The notes: generated by a model from the letters alone, not told the origin. DNA of 64,000 bases from Streptococcus pseudoporcinus LQ 940-04 (GCF_000188035.1 NZ_AEUY02000005.1:1054001-1118000), one strand, 5' to 3'; positions 39,513-50,753 are shown, numbered from the stretch's first letter. Translations and numbers: made by a program.

Positions 39513-40673
39513 ATGAAAGAACATTTTAAATTAGTGGCAACAGTGGCAGCAGGATTTGAGTCTGTTGTTGGAAAAGAAGTCAAGTCCTTAGGTTTTGATT
39601 GTCAAATTGATAACGGTAAAGTTTATTTTGAAGGGGACATAGAAGCTATTGCTAAAACCAATCTTTGGTTACGAGCAGCTGATCGGATTAAAATTATCGT
39701 GGGCCAATTTCCTGCAAGAACTTTTGAAGAATTATTTCAGGGGGTTAATGCTTTAGACTGGGAAAATTATCTACCTTTAGGAGCAAAGTTTCCAATTGCA
39801 AAAGCAAAATGCGTCAAGTCAAAATTACATAATGAGCCAAGTGTTCAAGCCATTACTAAAAAAGCTATTGTTAAGAAATTGCAAAAACACTATCATCGTC
39901 CTGAGGGAGTCCCACTTCAAGAAATTGGTTCTGAGTTCAAAATTGAAGTAGCCATTCTAAAAGATATAGCAACTATAATGATTGATACAAGTGGGACTAG
40001 TCTTTTCAAGCGGGGTTACCGTGTTGGTAAAGGTGGAGCACCAATTAAAGAAAATATGGCCGCAGCGATATTAGAGCTAAGCAATTGGTATCCTGACAAA
40101 CCATTGGTTGATCCAACTTGTGGTTCGGGAACGTTTTGTATTGAGGCTGCCTTGATTGGTATGAATATTGCCCCAGGATTTAACCGCTCCTTTGCTTTTG
40201 AAGAGTGGAGCTGGGTAAATCGAGATATTGTAGAAGGTGTACGAAATCAAGCAGAGGCCTGCGCTAATTATGATGTTAAGTTAGATATCTCGGGCTTCGA
40301 CATTGATGGTCGCATGATTGAAATTGCTAAAAAGAATGCGGAAGAAGCTGGTTTAGCTGATATTATTACTTTTAAACAAATGCGATTACAAGATTTTAGA
40401 ACAGCTAAACTCAATGGGGTTATTATTTCTAACCCTCCTTATGGTGAACGGTTGCTTGATGACAAAGCAGTAGACATTTTGTATAATGAAATGGGTCAAA
40501 CCTTCCAAGCTCTCAAAACTTGGAGTAAATTTATTCTGACAAGTGATGAGGGGTTTGAAAAGAAATATGGCCAGCAAGCAGATAAAAAAAGAAAACTTTA
40601 TAATGGTACCATGAAAGTTGAACTCTATCAATTTTTTGGTGAACGTGTGAAAAGAAGTCAAATCGTGAGGTAA
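39513..40673 (+). CDS. Class I SAM-dependent RNA methyltransferase (RlmL/YpsC type)
   Basis: A 386-residue THUMP-domain methyltransferase, probably acting on guanine N2 of 23S rRNA. The N-terminal ferredoxin-like/THUMP part (AGFESVVGKEVKSLGF...) is followed by the SAM site DPTCGSGTFCIEAA and the catalytic NPPYGERL. The order and spacing match the N-terminal half of RlmL, as in B. subtilis YpsC, which also lies near gpsB. Only a weak RBS (AAAGAAAG) precedes the ATG. mapZ starts 5 bp after its stop. Confidence 0.92.
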   Translation: MKEHFKLVATVAAGFESVVGKEVKSLGFDCQIDNGKVYFEGDIEAIAKTNLWLRAADRIKIIVGQFPARTFEELFQGVNALDWENYLPLGAKFPIAKAKCVKSKLHNEPSVQAITKKAIVKKLQKHYHRPEGVPLQEIGSEFKIEVAILKDIATIMIDTSGTSLFKRGYRVGKGGAPIKENMAAAILELSNWYPDKPLVDPTCGSGTFCIEAALIGMNIAPGFNRSFAFEEWSWVNRDIVEGVRNQAEACANYDVKLDISGFDIDGRMIEIAKKNAEEAGLADIITFKQMRLQDFRTAKLNGVIISNPPYGERLLDDKAVDILYNEMGQTFQALKTWSKFILTSDEGFEKKYGQQADKKRKLYNGTMKVELYQFFGERVKRSQIVR

Positions 40674-40678
40674 AAAAG

Positions 40679-42178
40679 TTGTCAGACGAAAAGCATACTA
40701 AGGATATCGAAAAAGATGGTCAAACTTTAGATATTGACCAAGCCAAAAATATGACTGTCGGTGAAGCGGTGCGTAAAGATTCCGAAATAAAAGCTGGCAT
40801 CACTGACGAAGACAGTGTTTTAGATAAATATATCAAACAACATCGTGAAGAAGTTGCATCCCAAAAATTTGATACAAAACTATCAGAATTGGATGATTTA
40901 GATACTGAAACTTTAGATAATTTCATTAAAAAGCAAAGAGAGGAATTAGCACAATCAGGTTTAATTGATCTAGATGAGGCTAATGAGAACACTCATAAAC
41001 AAGTTATGCCAGAGGAAAATGAGGTTACAGAAAAAGAGGATAGGATTGATCGTCTTGAGCCGACTCCTCTTATTGTTCCTGGTCCAACTGAAAACATTAT
41101 TGCGCCAAGAGAGTTTGAAGAGCCTCAACATTTTAATGACAAAACCAGTCAACAAAAAGCTTCTAAAAAGAAACTGATATGGATTCTGTTAGCTTTGCTT
41201 CTTGTAGTAGCAGGACTGATCTTTGGTCTCAATCTGTTTAAAGGACAAAAATCATCCCAAACCTCAGGTCATTCAACCAGTCAGCAATCCGGCACTGAAG
41301 AATCAGCTGCCCAAAAAGCAAAAGCCAATAGCAAGGATTTTAACAGTGAGCTGAAAGCTTTTTATATGGATGCCGAAATGACCAAGCTCAAAAATAATCA
41401 ATTTTCAAAAATTGATGACTTGGCAAAAAAGTTAGAAAAACTAAAAGATACTGCATATTATGAAGAGGCAAAAGGTAAGTTTGATTTACTGAAAAAACAA
41501 ATAGATGCTATTCAGGCAGTTAATGCTAAGTTTTCAACAGAAGTCATTAAAGATGGTGAAAAAGTTTCAGCTACCATTAAAACAGGTGCTAACTTTGATG
41601 ACATCAAAGGCGATATTTTGAAAACAGGCAATGCCTCTTTAGATAAATTATTACAGTCAGCGATTGCCGACGGACGTAAGCAGGTTGAGGAGAAAGCTGC
41701 AGCTGAAAAAGAAAAAGCAGCTAAAGAAGCTGAAGCCAAAGCTTCCGCGGGTAACAGTTCGGGACAGGTAGCTGGTAGGGAAAATAATGGTCAAGCAGAT
41801 GCTGGTGCAGTGGCTGGCTCTGCACCAAATCTATCAACACAAGCTCCTGCTGTTATTTATTCTGGTTCACCTCTAACTCATGTTTCTGGCCTTCAGAGAG
41901 ATCGTTCACGTGTCCCTTACAATAATGCAGCAATAGCTGACAGTAGTAATCCATCTTGGGCTTTTACCCCAGGTGTGTTAGAAAAAATAATTGCTACTTC
42001 TCAAGCGCGTGGTTATTTTTCTGGTAATAATTACTATATAGAACCAGTCAACATCATTAACGGTAACGGCTACTACAATATGTTCAAATCAGATGGCACT
42101 TACTTGTTCTCCATCAATTGTAAAACAGGTTATTTTGTTGGTAATGCCAGTGGTCATGCGGACGCTTTAGATTACTAA
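40679..42178 (+). CDS. mapZ: Mid-cell-anchored protein Z (MapZ/LocZ)
   Basis: A 499-residue division-site marker found in streptococci and relatives. A long acidic cytoplasmic N-terminus (around residues 1-160, with repeats of LDKYIKQHREEVASQKF / LDNFIKKQREELAQSGL) binds FtsZ and is phosphorylated by the PASTA kinase in pneumococcus. One membrane span (LIWILLALLLVVAGLIFGLNLF, about residues 163-184) is followed by an extracellular helical domain, a low-complexity linker and a C-terminal peptidoglycan-binding domain (NPSWAFTPGVLEKIIATSQARGYF...). It starts with TTG at 40679, 8 bp after GAGG. StkP, its likely kinase, is 11 kb away. Confidence 0.93.
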   Translation: MSDEKHTKDIEKDGQTLDIDQAKNMTVGEAVRKDSEIKAGITDEDSVLDKYIKQHREEVASQKFDTKLSELDDLDTETLDNFIKKQREELAQSGLIDLDEANENTHKQVMPEENEVTEKEDRIDRLEPTPLIVPGPTENIIAPREFEEPQHFNDKTSQQKASKKKLIWILLALLLVVAGLIFGLNLFKGQKSSQTSGHSTSQQSGTEESAAQKAKANSKDFNSELKAFYMDAEMTKLKNNQFSKIDDLAKKLEKLKDTAYYEEAKGKFDLLKKQIDAIQAVNAKFSTEVIKDGEKVSATIKTGANFDDIKGDILKTGNASLDKLLQSAIADGRKQVEEKAAAEKEKAAKEAEAKASAGNSSGQVAGRENNGQADAGAVAGSAPNLSTQAPAVIYSGSPLTHVSGLQRDRSRVPYNNAAIADSSNPSWAFTPGVLEKIIATSQARGYFSGNNYYIEPVNIINGNGYYNMFKSDGTYLFSINCKTGYFVGNASGHADALDY

Positions 42179-42212
42179 TAACCTTTAATATTGGGAAGAA
42201 AAACTTGCCTTA

Positions 42213-42440
42213 TGAGCTGCGCCCCAAAAGTTAGACACAAATCTAACGATTGGGGCGCTTTTTGGATGACATTAAGCTAAGAAGAGAGACTGGAAATTTA
42301 TCGTTTAAAAAAGACTGGCATCAGTTAGTCTCAAATAAATAGGACATTTGGAGAATCAAAAAGTGATTTAGCAGATACTGTGCAGCCGATGGGTCACTAG
42401 CGTGTAGCGGTTAGAGTATGAAAAATTTCTAATAATAGGT
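42213..42440 (+). pseudogene. Decayed IS3-family (IS150/IS861-like) element: left end and orfA fragment
   Basis: The sequence from TGAGCTGCGCCCC (42213) has the terminal inverted-repeat character of streptococcal IS3-family elements, followed by the sub-terminal hairpin (GCGCCCCAA / TTGGGGCGC, with GTTAGA/TCTAAC inside). From ATG 42266 one frame reads MTLS*EERLEIYRLKKTGIS*SQINRTFG..., that is, an OrfA helix-turn-helix start with stops at codons 5 and 21 and more later. No right end or orfB remains, so the element is a dead 5' fragment. The next 50 bp hold nothing recognisable. Confidence 0.75.
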
Positions 42441-42484
42441 AAAAAGGATAACTGAGATGCTAACTTTTGCGACTATTTGTCCAT

Positions 42485-42656
42485 GAAAAAAGAGGCTGGG
42501 ACAAAAGTCTAAGCTCAAATATAAAAAGCGAACAAGACAGTATTCTGAGTATCAGAAAATGAGTTTTGTTCGCTTTTTGGGTTTCATTTATCAATTGGAA
42601 AAATTAATGGCAGGGAATCTCAAAAATTAATATCTTTTTGTCCCAGACTCTTTTTT
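42485..42656. repeat. About 170-bp nested palindromic repeat (GAGGCTGGGACAAAA type)
   Basis: Outer arms GAGGCTGGGACAAAAG (from 42492) and CTTTTTGTCCCAGACTC (to 42650) pair imperfectly. Inside, AAAAAGCGAACAA (42523-42535) and TTGTTCGCTTTTT (42566-42578) form a perfect 13-bp stem, with a CTGAGTATCAG segment in its loop. The GGCTGGGACA ends resemble small intergenic repeats I recall from streptococci and related cocci. It ends 6 bp from the luxS stop and so may act as a bidirectional terminator for luxS and mapZ. Confidence 0.7.
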
Positions 42657-42662
42657 GGAGTC

Positions 42663-43145
42663 TTAAACAAGGTGACGCTCAAAGGCATCGTCAGAAATAC
42701 CTTGATCTAAAATGACTTTTGCCCATTCTTTAGCAGCGAATAAGCTATGGTCTTTATAATTGCCACAAGATTCGATTGTGGTACCAGGAACATCCTCCCA
42801 AGTAATCCCTTGAGCGATTTCTTCTAAAGAGGACTTAATCACTAAAGCGATGTCGTTGGCGGTGGGTTGGCCCCACATAATTAAGTGAAAACCTGTACGA
42901 CAGCCAAATGGAGAACAATCAATCATGCCATCTATCCGTTGACGAATCAGTTTAGCTAATAAATGTTCAATGGTATGAAGTCCGGCTGTTTCAATAGAAT
43001 TGTGGTTTGGTTGTACGAGACGAACGTCAAAATTGGTAATGATATCTCCTTTAGGTCCTGACTCTTCAGAAATTAAACGAACGTAAGGTGCTTTAACAAT
43101 AGTGTGATCTAACTCGAAACTTTCGACAATAACGTCTTTTACCAT
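42663..43145 (-). CDS. luxS: S-ribosylhomocysteine lyase (AI-2 synthase)
   Basis: A 160-residue metalloenzyme that splits S-ribosylhomocysteine into homocysteine and the precursor of autoinducer 2, recycling the methyl cycle. The metal-site HTIEHLLA (around residues 57-64) and [10 protein letters not shown] (with the active cysteine) are intact. RBS AGAGGAGAA and an upstream extended -10 TG-G-TATTAT lie on the minus strand. It is a single-gene unit that reads into the palindromic repeat. Confidence 0.97.
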   Translation of the reverse strand: MVKDVIVESFELDHTIVKAPYVRLISEESGPKGDIITNFDVRLVQPNHNSIETAGLHTIEHLLAKLIRQRIDGMIDCSPFGCRTGFHLIMWGQPTANDIALVIKSSLEEIAQGITWEDVPGTTIESCGNYKDHSLFAAKEWAKVILDQGISDDAFERHLV

Positions 43146-43300
43146 AAAATTCTCCTCTGTATTTTTATTACTATAATACCATAAAATCTTTTATCTTTAT
43201 AAAGTTTTCAGACTAATTTAAATTGTATAAAAGTACTTTTTATGATAAAATTAATTATGGCTTTCTATAAATGAAAACTAATAAAAATTGAGGTATAAAG

Positions 43301-44908
43301 ATGATTAATATTGTTTTATTAATTGTTTGTGCCCTCATTGGTTTGATAATAGGTTACGCATTAATTTCATTGAAATTAAAAGCAGCGAAAGAAAATGCGG
43401 ATTTGACTCTTTTGAATGCTGAGCAAGACGCCGTAAATATTAGAGGTAAGGCTGAAGCCGATGCCGATCATATTCGAAAATCAGCAGAGCGTGAAAGTAA
43501 GGCTAATCGTAAGGAATTACTTTTAGAAGCAAAAGAAGAGGCAAGAAAATATCGTGAAGAAATTGAACAAGAATTTAAATCTGAAAGACAAGAGTTAAAA
43601 CAGCTAGAAACACGACTTACTGAGCGTGCCTTTTCTCTTGACCGAAAAGATGACAATTTATCAAGTAAAGAAAAGGTTCTTGATAGTAAAGAACAAAGTC
43701 TGACCGATAAATCTAAACATATTGATGAGCGCCAAGCAGAAGTAGAAAAATTAGAGGAAGAGAAAAAAGCTGAATTACAACGTGTTGGAGCAATGACAAT
43801 TGCTGAAGCGCGCGAAGTTATCTTGATGGAGACAGAGAATAATTTGTCTCATGAAATTGCAACTCGAATTCGTGAAGCAGAGCGTGAAATTAAAGATAAA
43901 ACCGATAAAACAGCAAAAGATTTATTAGCGCAGGCCATGCAACGTATGGCAGGTGAGTATGTAACAGAACAAACAATCACAAGCGTTCATTTACCAGACG
44001 ACAATATGAAGGGGCGTATCATTGGTCGTGAGGGGCGGAATATTCGAACACTTGAAAGTTTAACGGGTATTGATGTCATTATTGATGATACTCCTGAAGT
44101 TGTTGTCCTTTCTGGCTTTGATCCAATCCGTCGAGAAATCGCTCGGATGACTCTGGAATCCTTGATTGCTGATGGCCGTATTCATCCAGCACGCATTGAA
44201 GAGCTCGTTGAAAAGAATCGCCTGGAAATGGATAATCGTATCCGTGAGTATGGTGAAGCAGCAGCTTATGAAATTGGTGCTCCAAACCTTCATCCAGATT
44301 TAATTAAAATTATGGGACGTTTACAATTTAGAACCTCTTATGGTCAAAATGTTTTACGCCATTCAGTGGAGGTTGGTAAACTAGCTGGTATTTTAGCTGG
44401 CGAACTTGGTGAAAATGTTGCGTTGGCACGTAGAGCAGGATTTTTACACGATATGGGTAAAGCCATTGATCGTGAGGTGGAAGGTAGCCATGTTGAGATT
44501 GGAATGGAATTTGCTCGCAAATACAAAGAGCATCCAGTTGTTGTTAATACTATTGCCAGTCACCATGGTGATGTTGAGCCGGAATCTGTTATTGCAGTCA
44601 TTGTTGCTGCTGCAGATGCCTTAAGTTCTGCCCGTCCGGGTGCTCGTAATGAGTCAATGGAAAATTACATCAAACGCTTGCGAGATTTAGAAGAAATTGC
44701 TACTAGCTTTGAAGGTGTTCAAAATAGTTTTGCTTTACAAGCTGGCCGAGAAATTCGCATTATGGTTCAACCTGAAAAAGTTTCAGACGATCAAGTGGTT
44801 ATTTTGTCTCATAAAGTTCGTGAGAAAATTGAAAATAACTTAGACTACCCAGGTAACATTAAAGTTACAGTTATTCGTGAAATGCGAGCTATTGATTATG
44901 CTAAATAA
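43301..44908 (+). CDS. rny: Ribonuclease Y
   Basis: A 535-residue membrane-anchored endoribonuclease that starts mRNA decay in Firmicutes. An N-terminal span ([21 protein letters not shown]) is followed by a long coiled coil (to about residue 200), a KH domain ([21 protein letters not shown]) and the HD domain, with HDMGK as catalytic motif. RBS TTGAGGT is present; an extended -10 TG-A-TAAAAT lies upstream near 43242. A symmetrical terminator follows. Confidence 0.97.
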   Translation: MINIVLLIVCALIGLIIGYALISLKLKAAKENADLTLLNAEQDAVNIRGKAEADADHIRKSAERESKANRKELLLEAKEEARKYREEIEQEFKSERQELKQLETRLTERAFSLDRKDDNLSSKEKVLDSKEQSLTDKSKHIDERQAEVEKLEEEKKAELQRVGAMTIAEAREVILMETENNLSHEIATRIREAEREIKDKTDKTAKDLLAQAMQRMAGEYVTEQTITSVHLPDDNMKGRIIGREGRNIRTLESLTGIDVIIDDTPEVVVLSGFDPIRREIARMTLESLIADGRIHPARIEELVEKNRLEMDNRIREYGEAAAYEIGAPNLHPDLIKIMGRLQFRTSYGQNVLRHSVEVGKLAGILAGELGENVALARRAGFLHDMGKAIDREVEGSHVEIGMEFARKYKEHPVVVNTIASHHGDVEPESVIAVIVAAADALSSARPGARNESMENYIKRLRDLEEIATSFEGVQNSFALQAGREIRIMVQPEKVSDDQVVILSHKVREKIENNLDYPGNIKVTVIREMRAIDYAK

Positions 44909-44940
44909 TAAAAAGAGGATTTTCCTCTTTTTATTATTTT
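44904..44940 (+). terminator. Terminator of rny
   Basis: AATAATAAAAAGAGGA pairs perfectly with its complement (44904-44919 / 44923-44938), 16 bp with loop TTT. Confidence 0.92.
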
Positions 44941-44966
44941 AAAAAAGATATATCATGCTAATTGTC

Positions 44967-44995
44967 TTGAAAAAAGAAGGCTATTTTGTTAAACT
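44967..44995 (+). promoter_or_regulatory. Promoter of the gmk operon
   Basis: TTGAAA (44967-44972), 17 bp, TAAACT (44990-44995), with an extended TG. Confidence 0.65.
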
Positions 44996-45000
44996 ATTAA

Positions 45001-45651
<651 letters not shown>

Positions 45652-45674
45652 GATATAGAAAAGAGATGATAAGC

Positions 45675-45992
45675 ATGATGTTAAAACCTTCGATTGATAC
45701 TTTACTAGACAAAGTACCATCAAAATATTCCCTCGTTATTTTACAAGCTAAAAGAGCACATGAACTAGAAGCAGGTGCAAAAGCTACTCAATCTTTCAAA
45801 TCGGTCAAATCAACCTTACGGGCATTAGAAGAAATCGAATCTGGAAATGTTGTTATCCACCCAGATCCATCAGCGAAAAGAGCGGCTGTGAGAGCTAAAA
45901 TTGAAGCTGATCGCCTTGCTAGAGAAGAAGAAGAACGTAAAATTAAAGAGCAGATTGCAAAAGAAAAAGAAGAAGAAGGCGAAAGAATCTAA
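45675..45992 (+). CDS. rpoZ: RNA polymerase omega subunit
   Basis: A 105-residue subunit that stabilises beta' of RNA polymerase. [36 protein letters not shown] is the omega core fold. The C-terminal third is a charged helix ([24 protein letters not shown]). Adjacent ATGs at 45675 and 45678 are both possible starts; 45666 is less likely, given AAGAGATGATAAG. The terminator hairpin (45987-46014) begins inside the last codons. Confidence 0.93.
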   Translation: MMLKPSIDTLLDKVPSKYSLVILQAKRAHELEAGAKATQSFKSVKSTLRALEEIESGNVVIHPDPSAKRAAVRAKIEADRLAREEEERKIKEQIAKEKEEEGERI

Positions 45993-46014
45993 GGTTAAAA
46001 ATCTTAGATTTTTT
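45987..46014 (+). terminator. Terminator at the rpoZ stop
   Basis: AATCTAAG (45987-45994) pairs with CTTAGATT, followed by TTTT; it overlaps the rpoZ stop codon. Confidence 0.8.
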
Positions 46015-46055
46015 CATATTTTATATCGTATGATGACAATGGAAAGGCACTAGGA

Positions 46056-48440
46056 ATGCAAAAGTTGGCTCAAATTATTGTTGATATCCCTTTAATGCAA
46101 ACGGATAAGCCATTTACCTATAGGATTCCCGCAGAGTTGCAAGGACTAGTCGCTCTTGGCTCAAGGGTTCATGTTCCCTTTGGTCGTGGCAGTCGATTGG
46201 TGCAAGGGTTTGTTGTCGGCTTCACACAAAAAGAAAAAGCAGATTTAAAAAGTATTGTCTCCCTGCTAGATGCTGAGCCGGTTTTGAACTCGGAACAGCT
46301 GGCTTTAGCAGATGCTATGCGTGAGACAGTTTTTTCATATAAGGTTAGCCTCCTAAAGGCCATGATTCCCAATCTTTTAAATTCCCATTATGATAAGGAA
46401 TTAGTTCCGACAGAGACAATTTCAGAAAAAGAGCGCGCTTTTATTTTTGCAGAGAAGTCTAAGGTACTGGCTTCGCAACTTAGCCAAGAACAGGAGAAAA
46501 TGAGTTTATCTCTGATAAAATTAGGGAAAATCAAGCTGACTTATCTAGCCCAAGACCGTAAGAAAATCAAGAAGGAGAAGTGGTATCAGACCGACTTAGA
46601 GGCTTTGCAAAAACACGTTATTTCTAACAGAGCTAAAAAGCGTCAAGCTCTTCAAGCTTTTTTAATAGAGCATCCAGAAAATGGTAAACTTGCAGAGTTA
46701 CAAAACTCCTTTTCTCGGGATAGTGTCACCTATTTTGTCGAGCATCAGTTATTAAAAATCTATGAGGTTCAAATTAATCGAAGTGATGTTTATTTTGAAG
46801 CAGTAGAGGGTAGCCAATTTCTAAAGCTTAATAGTCAACAAGCACGCGCAGTGTCAGAAATAAGTGCAGCTATTGGTCAAGAAAATAAGCCTTTTTTATT
46901 GGAAGGGATAACCGGGTCTGGTAAGACAGAAGTTTACTTGCATCTGATTGATCATGTTTTAAAGTTAGGAAAAACAGCAATCGTCTTGGTGCCAGAAATT
47001 TCGTTAACTCCTCAAATGACAAGTCGATTTATTTCGCGGTTTGGTAAGTTGGTAGCTATAATGCACTCGGGTTTATCTGATGGTGAAAAATTTGATGAGT
47101 GGCAAAAAATAAAAAATGGACAGGCTAAAGTAGTCGTAGGAGCAAGGTCTGCTATTTTTGCCCCGCTAGAAAATATCGGTGCTATCATTATTGATGAAGA
47201 ACATGAATCTTCTTATAAACAGGAGTCTAACCCACGCTATCACGCTCGCGATGTGGCTTTGTTACGTGCGCAAAAACATCAAGCTGTCTTGGTACTAGGT
47301 TCTGCGACACCTAGTATTGAAAGTCGTGCGCGTGCAAGTAAAGGTGTCTATCACTTCATGGAACTGACTCAAAGGGCAAATCCTTATGCACAAATCCCTC
47401 AAGTACAAGTAGTTGATTTTCGAGACTATATTGGCAAACAAGCAGTAAGTAACTTTACACCCTATTTAATTGAAAAAATCAAAGATCGTTTGGCTAAAAA
47501 AGAACAAGTTGTTCTCATGTTAAATCGTCGGGGTTATTCCAGCTTTATCATGTGTCGTGACTGTGGTTACGTAGATACTTGCCCAAACTGTGATATTTCT
47601 CTAACGTTACACATGGATACCAAATCCATGAACTGCCACTATTGTGGATTTCAAAAAGCTATTCCTAAGACTTGTCCAAATTGTCAGAGTTCAAGTATTC
47701 GTTACTACGGAACGGGGACACAAAAAGCCTACGATGAGTTATTGCAAGTCTTACCAGAAGCACGCATCTTAAGAATGGATGTTGATACGACTCGCAAAAA
47801 AGGGAGTCACGAAAAATTACTCTCAGCTTTTGGTCGGCAAGAGGCTGATATCTTATTGGGAACCCAGATGATTGCTAAGGGTCTTGATTTTCCTAATGTA
47901 ACACTTGTTGGTGTGCTCAATGCTGACACGTCCCTTAATTTGCCTGATTTTCGTTCCTCGGAAAGAACTTTTCAATTGCTGACACAAGTATCTGGACGTG
48001 CTGGACGTGCTGAAAAAGCAGGTGAGGTTCTGATTCAAACCTATAATCCTAACCATTATGCTATTCAATTAGCTAAATCACAAGATTACGAGGCCTTTTA
48101 TGCTTATGAGATGAAAATGAGACAGAAAATGGCTTACCCCCCCTATTATTTTACAGTCGGCCTAGTCATATCTCACCAAGATGAACAAGAAGTAATCAAG
48201 AAAGCTTATCAAGTTATGACGATGTTAAAAGAAGGGCTAACTTCCAATGTAAAAATTTTAGGACCGACCCCTAAGCCCATTGCAAGGACCCACAATCTCT
48301 TCCATTATCAAATTATCCTGAAATATCGCTTCGAGGAGAATCTGGGAGACACTTTAAATCATATCCTGGACTGGACACAGCTCAAAGAACAGCGAGAATT
48401 AAAAGTCGTTATTGATCATGAACCGCAAAACTTTATGTAG
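46056..48440 (+). CDS. priA: Primosomal protein N' (replication restart helicase)
   Basis: A 794-residue superfamily 2 helicase that reloads the replisome at stalled forks. The N-terminal 3'-DNA-binding domain (AQIIVDIPLMQTDKPFTYRIP...) precedes Walker A EGITGSGKTEVY, DEEH (IIIDEEHESSYKQ) and the zinc-binding cysteine cluster (CRDCGYVDTCPNCD ... CHYCGF...CPNC). QVSGRAGRA is motif VI. RBS AAAGG lies 9 bp before the ATG. It is complete. Confidence 0.97.
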   Translation: MQKLAQIIVDIPLMQTDKPFTYRIPAELQGLVALGSRVHVPFGRGSRLVQGFVVGFTQKEKADLKSIVSLLDAEPVLNSEQLALADAMRETVFSYKVSLLKAMIPNLLNSHYDKELVPTETISEKERAFIFAEKSKVLASQLSQEQEKMSLSLIKLGKIKLTYLAQDRKKIKKEKWYQTDLEALQKHVISNRAKKRQALQAFLIEHPENGKLAELQNSFSRDSVTYFVEHQLLKIYEVQINRSDVYFEAVEGSQFLKLNSQQARAVSEISAAIGQENKPFLLEGITGSGKTEVYLHLIDHVLKLGKTAIVLVPEISLTPQMTSRFISRFGKLVAIMHSGLSDGEKFDEWQKIKNGQAKVVVGARSAIFAPLENIGAIIIDEEHESSYKQESNPRYHARDVALLRAQKHQAVLVLGSATPSIESRARASKGVYHFMELTQRANPYAQIPQVQVVDFRDYIGKQAVSNFTPYLIEKIKDRLAKKEQVVLMLNRRGYSSFIMCRDCGYVDTCPNCDISLTLHMDTKSMNCHYCGFQKAIPKTCPNCQSSSIRYYGTGTQKAYDELLQVLPEARILRMDVDTTRKKGSHEKLLSAFGRQEADILLGTQMIAKGLDFPNVTLVGVLNADTSLNLPDFRSSERTFQLLTQVSGRAGRAEKAGEVLIQTYNPNHYAIQLAKSQDYEAFYAYEMKMRQKMAYPPYYFTVGLVISHQDEQEVIKKAYQVMTMLKEGLTSNVKILGPTPKPIARTHNLFHYQIILKYRFEENLGDTLNHILDWTQLKEQRELKVVIDHEPQNFM

Positions 48441-48447
48441 ACCAGTA

Positions 48448-48478
48448 TTGAGAAGTGTCTTACCAATTATGATATAAT
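48448..48478 (+). promoter_or_regulatory. Internal promoter before fmt
   Basis: TTGAGA (48448-48453), 19 bp, TATAAT (48473-48478) with extended TG. Confidence 0.55.
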
Positions 48479-48505
48479 GGTGGGAAAGACAAAGTGAGGA
48501 AAAGA

Positions 48506-49438
48506 ATGACAAAAATAATATTTATGGGTACCCCTCAATTTTCAGCAACTGTATTGGAGGGTATTCTTTCAGAAGGTTCTTATGAGGTATTAGCTGTTGT
48601 AACTCAACCTGATCGTGCGGTAGGACGTAAAAAAGAAATCCGAATGACACCTGTTAAAGAGCTTGCTTTGAGATATAACCTGTCACTTATTCAGCCTGAA
48701 AAATTATCAGGGTCACAAGAACTAGAAGAAATAATAGCACTAGGGGCGGACGGGATCATTACTGCAGCCTTTGGTCAATTCTTACCGAGTAAACTCTTAA
48801 ATGCCGTTGATTTTGCTCTGAATGTCCATGCTTCTCTCTTGCCCAAATACCGTGGAGGCGCTCCTATCCACTATGCTATTATGAATGGTGAAAAAGAAGC
48901 AGGCGTAACCATTATGGAAATGGTTAAAGAAATGGATGCAGGCGATATGGTTGCAAAGGCGAGCATCCCAATTTTAGACACTGATAATGTGGGAACACTT
49001 TTTGAAAAACTAGCTGTTATTGGCCGAGATCTGCTTTTGAAAAGTTTACCCCAATACCTTTCAGGCAATTTAAAACCTATTCCACAGGATCACAGTCAAG
49101 CAACCTTCTCCCCTAACATTACTGCTGAGCAGGAAAAACTTAATCTTAGCCAACCTGCTCGGCAAATTTTTAACCAAGTACGTGGTATGAATCCGTGGCC
49201 GGTGGCGCACACCATTCTTAAGGGCCAGCGCTTTAAAATTTATGAAGCATCTCTTGTAGAAGGACAGGGCCAACCAGGTCAAATTATTGAAAAAACTAAA
49301 AAAACCTTGGTTATTGCGACTGGCGATGGAGCCCTTTCTTTACAGACAGTGCAACCAGCAGGAAAACCTAAAATGGCGATTACCGACTTTTTAAATGGCG
49401 TTGGTCGAGACTTAAAAGTGGGTGATTATTTTGGCTAA
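48506..49438 (+). CDS. fmt: Methionyl-tRNA formyltransferase
   Basis: A 310-residue enzyme that formylates initiator Met-tRNA using 10-formyl-THF. [18 protein letters not shown] at the N-terminus, the catalytic region with [17 protein letters not shown], and the tRNA-binding C-terminal domain are all there. A GTG at 48494 is in frame, but GTGAGGA serves as the RBS for ATG 48506. Its end overlaps the rsmB start region. Confidence 0.97.
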   Translation: MTKIIFMGTPQFSATVLEGILSEGSYEVLAVVTQPDRAVGRKKEIRMTPVKELALRYNLSLIQPEKLSGSQELEEIIALGADGIITAAFGQFLPSKLLNAVDFALNVHASLLPKYRGGAPIHYAIMNGEKEAGVTIMEMVKEMDAGDMVAKASIPILDTDNVGTLFEKLAVIGRDLLLKSLPQYLSGNLKPIPQDHSQATFSPNITAEQEKLNLSQPARQIFNQVRGMNPWPVAHTILKGQRFKIYEASLVEGQGQPGQIIEKTKKTLVIATGDGALSLQTVQPAGKPKMAITDFLNGVGRDLKVGDYFG

Positions 49439-50753
49439 TAATTGGAAAACAAAGGCACGTGGAAAAGCCCTGCTAGCAATTGAAGATATTTTTGATAATG
49501 GTGCTTATTCAAACATAGCACTCAACAATCAGCTCTCTAATCACTCTGTCCAGGACAAAGATAAGGGCTTAATTACAGAAATTGTGTATGGTACTATTGC
49601 CAAAAAGATTACGCTTGAATGGTACTTGTCTCATTATGTGGAGGATCGAGAAAAATTAGACAAGTGGGTATACTATTTGCTCATGCTCAGTCTCTATCAA
49701 ATGCTTTATCTTGAAAAAATACCTAGTCATGCCATTGTCAACGACGCGGTAGATATTGCTAAGAATCGTGGTTATAAACGAGGAGCAGAAAAATATATTA
49801 ATGCTATTTTAAGACAGGTATCTGTAGGGAATCTTCCTTCATTAGATAGTATTAAACGCAAAAACAAGCGTTATTCAATTGCATATTCTGTACCAATATG
49901 GTTAGTGAAAAAGTTATGTGAGCAATTTGGTGACGATAGGGCAATTGCTATTATGGAAAGTCTCTCTTTTCATAGCAAAGCCAGTATCCGTGTGACTAAT
50001 TCACAACGTTTTGATGAAGTTAGAGATTATCTAGAAGCACAGACATCAGCATTAGCGCCGACAGCTTTAACTAAAACAACTGGCCATTTTGCTAGTCATG
50101 CTTACTTTCAAGAGGGACTTATCACTATTCAAGATGAAACTAGTCAATTAGTAGCACCAACTCTAGCTATTAAAGGAGACGAAAATGTCCTTGATGCCTG
50201 CAGTGCGCCTGGTGGGAAAACTTGTCACCTGGCTTCTTATTTAACAACTGGTAAAATCACAGCCTTAGATATTCATGAGCACAAGCTTACCTTGGTAAGG
50301 CAAAATGCTGAGCGTTTAGGCGTTTTGGATAAAATTGAAACGAGAGCTCTAGATGCTCGTAAGGTTCACGAGGTATTTGCAAACGACTCTTTTGATAAGA
50401 TTCTAGTGGATGCTCCTTGCTCAGGTATTGGTTTGATTAGACGTAAACCGGATATAAAATACAATAAAGATGGTCAAGATTTGACAGCTTTACAAAACCT
50501 GCAATTGGAGATATTGTCTAGTGTTTGTCAAACAATACGAAAAGGTGGTATAATAACCTATAGCACTTGCACTATTTTTGATGAGGAAAATTTTCAAGTT
50601 ATTGAAAAATTTCTTGAAAGTCATTCTAATTTTGAACAAGTAAAACTTAAGCATACACAAGCTGATATTGTGAAAGATGGGTGTATTCTTGTCACTCCTG
50701 AACAGTATCAAACGGACGGTTTCTTTATCAGCCAAGTCCGAAGAATCTTGTAG
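49431..50753 (+). CDS. rsmB: 16S rRNA (cytosine-967-C5) methyltransferase
   Basis: A 440-residue protein with an N-terminal NusB-like RNA-binding domain ([24 protein letters not shown]) and a C-terminal Nol1/Nop2/Sun methyltransferase domain: SAM loop [14 protein letters not shown], first cysteine block DAPCSGIG and YSTCTIF. The start is not certain: GTG 49422 or TTG 49431 (reading [11 protein letters not shown]); I prefer the latter because homologs begin close to the KTKARGKAL segment. It overlaps the end of fmt by 8 bp, so translation is coupled. Confidence 0.94.
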   Translation: MANNWKTKARGKALLAIEDIFDNGAYSNIALNNQLSNHSVQDKDKGLITEIVYGTIAKKITLEWYLSHYVEDREKLDKWVYYLLMLSLYQMLYLEKIPSHAIVNDAVDIAKNRGYKRGAEKYINAILRQVSVGNLPSLDSIKRKNKRYSIAYSVPIWLVKKLCEQFGDDRAIAIMESLSFHSKASIRVTNSQRFDEVRDYLEAQTSALAPTALTKTTGHFASHAYFQEGLITIQDETSQLVAPTLAIKGDENVLDACSAPGGKTCHLASYLTTGKITALDIHEHKLTLVRQNAERLGVLDKIETRALDARKVHEVFANDSFDKILVDAPCSGIGLIRRKPDIKYNKDGQDLTALQNLQLEILSSVCQTIRKGGIITYSTCTIFDEENFQVIEKFLESHSNFEQVKLKHTQADIVKDGCILVTPEQYQTDGFFISQVRRIL

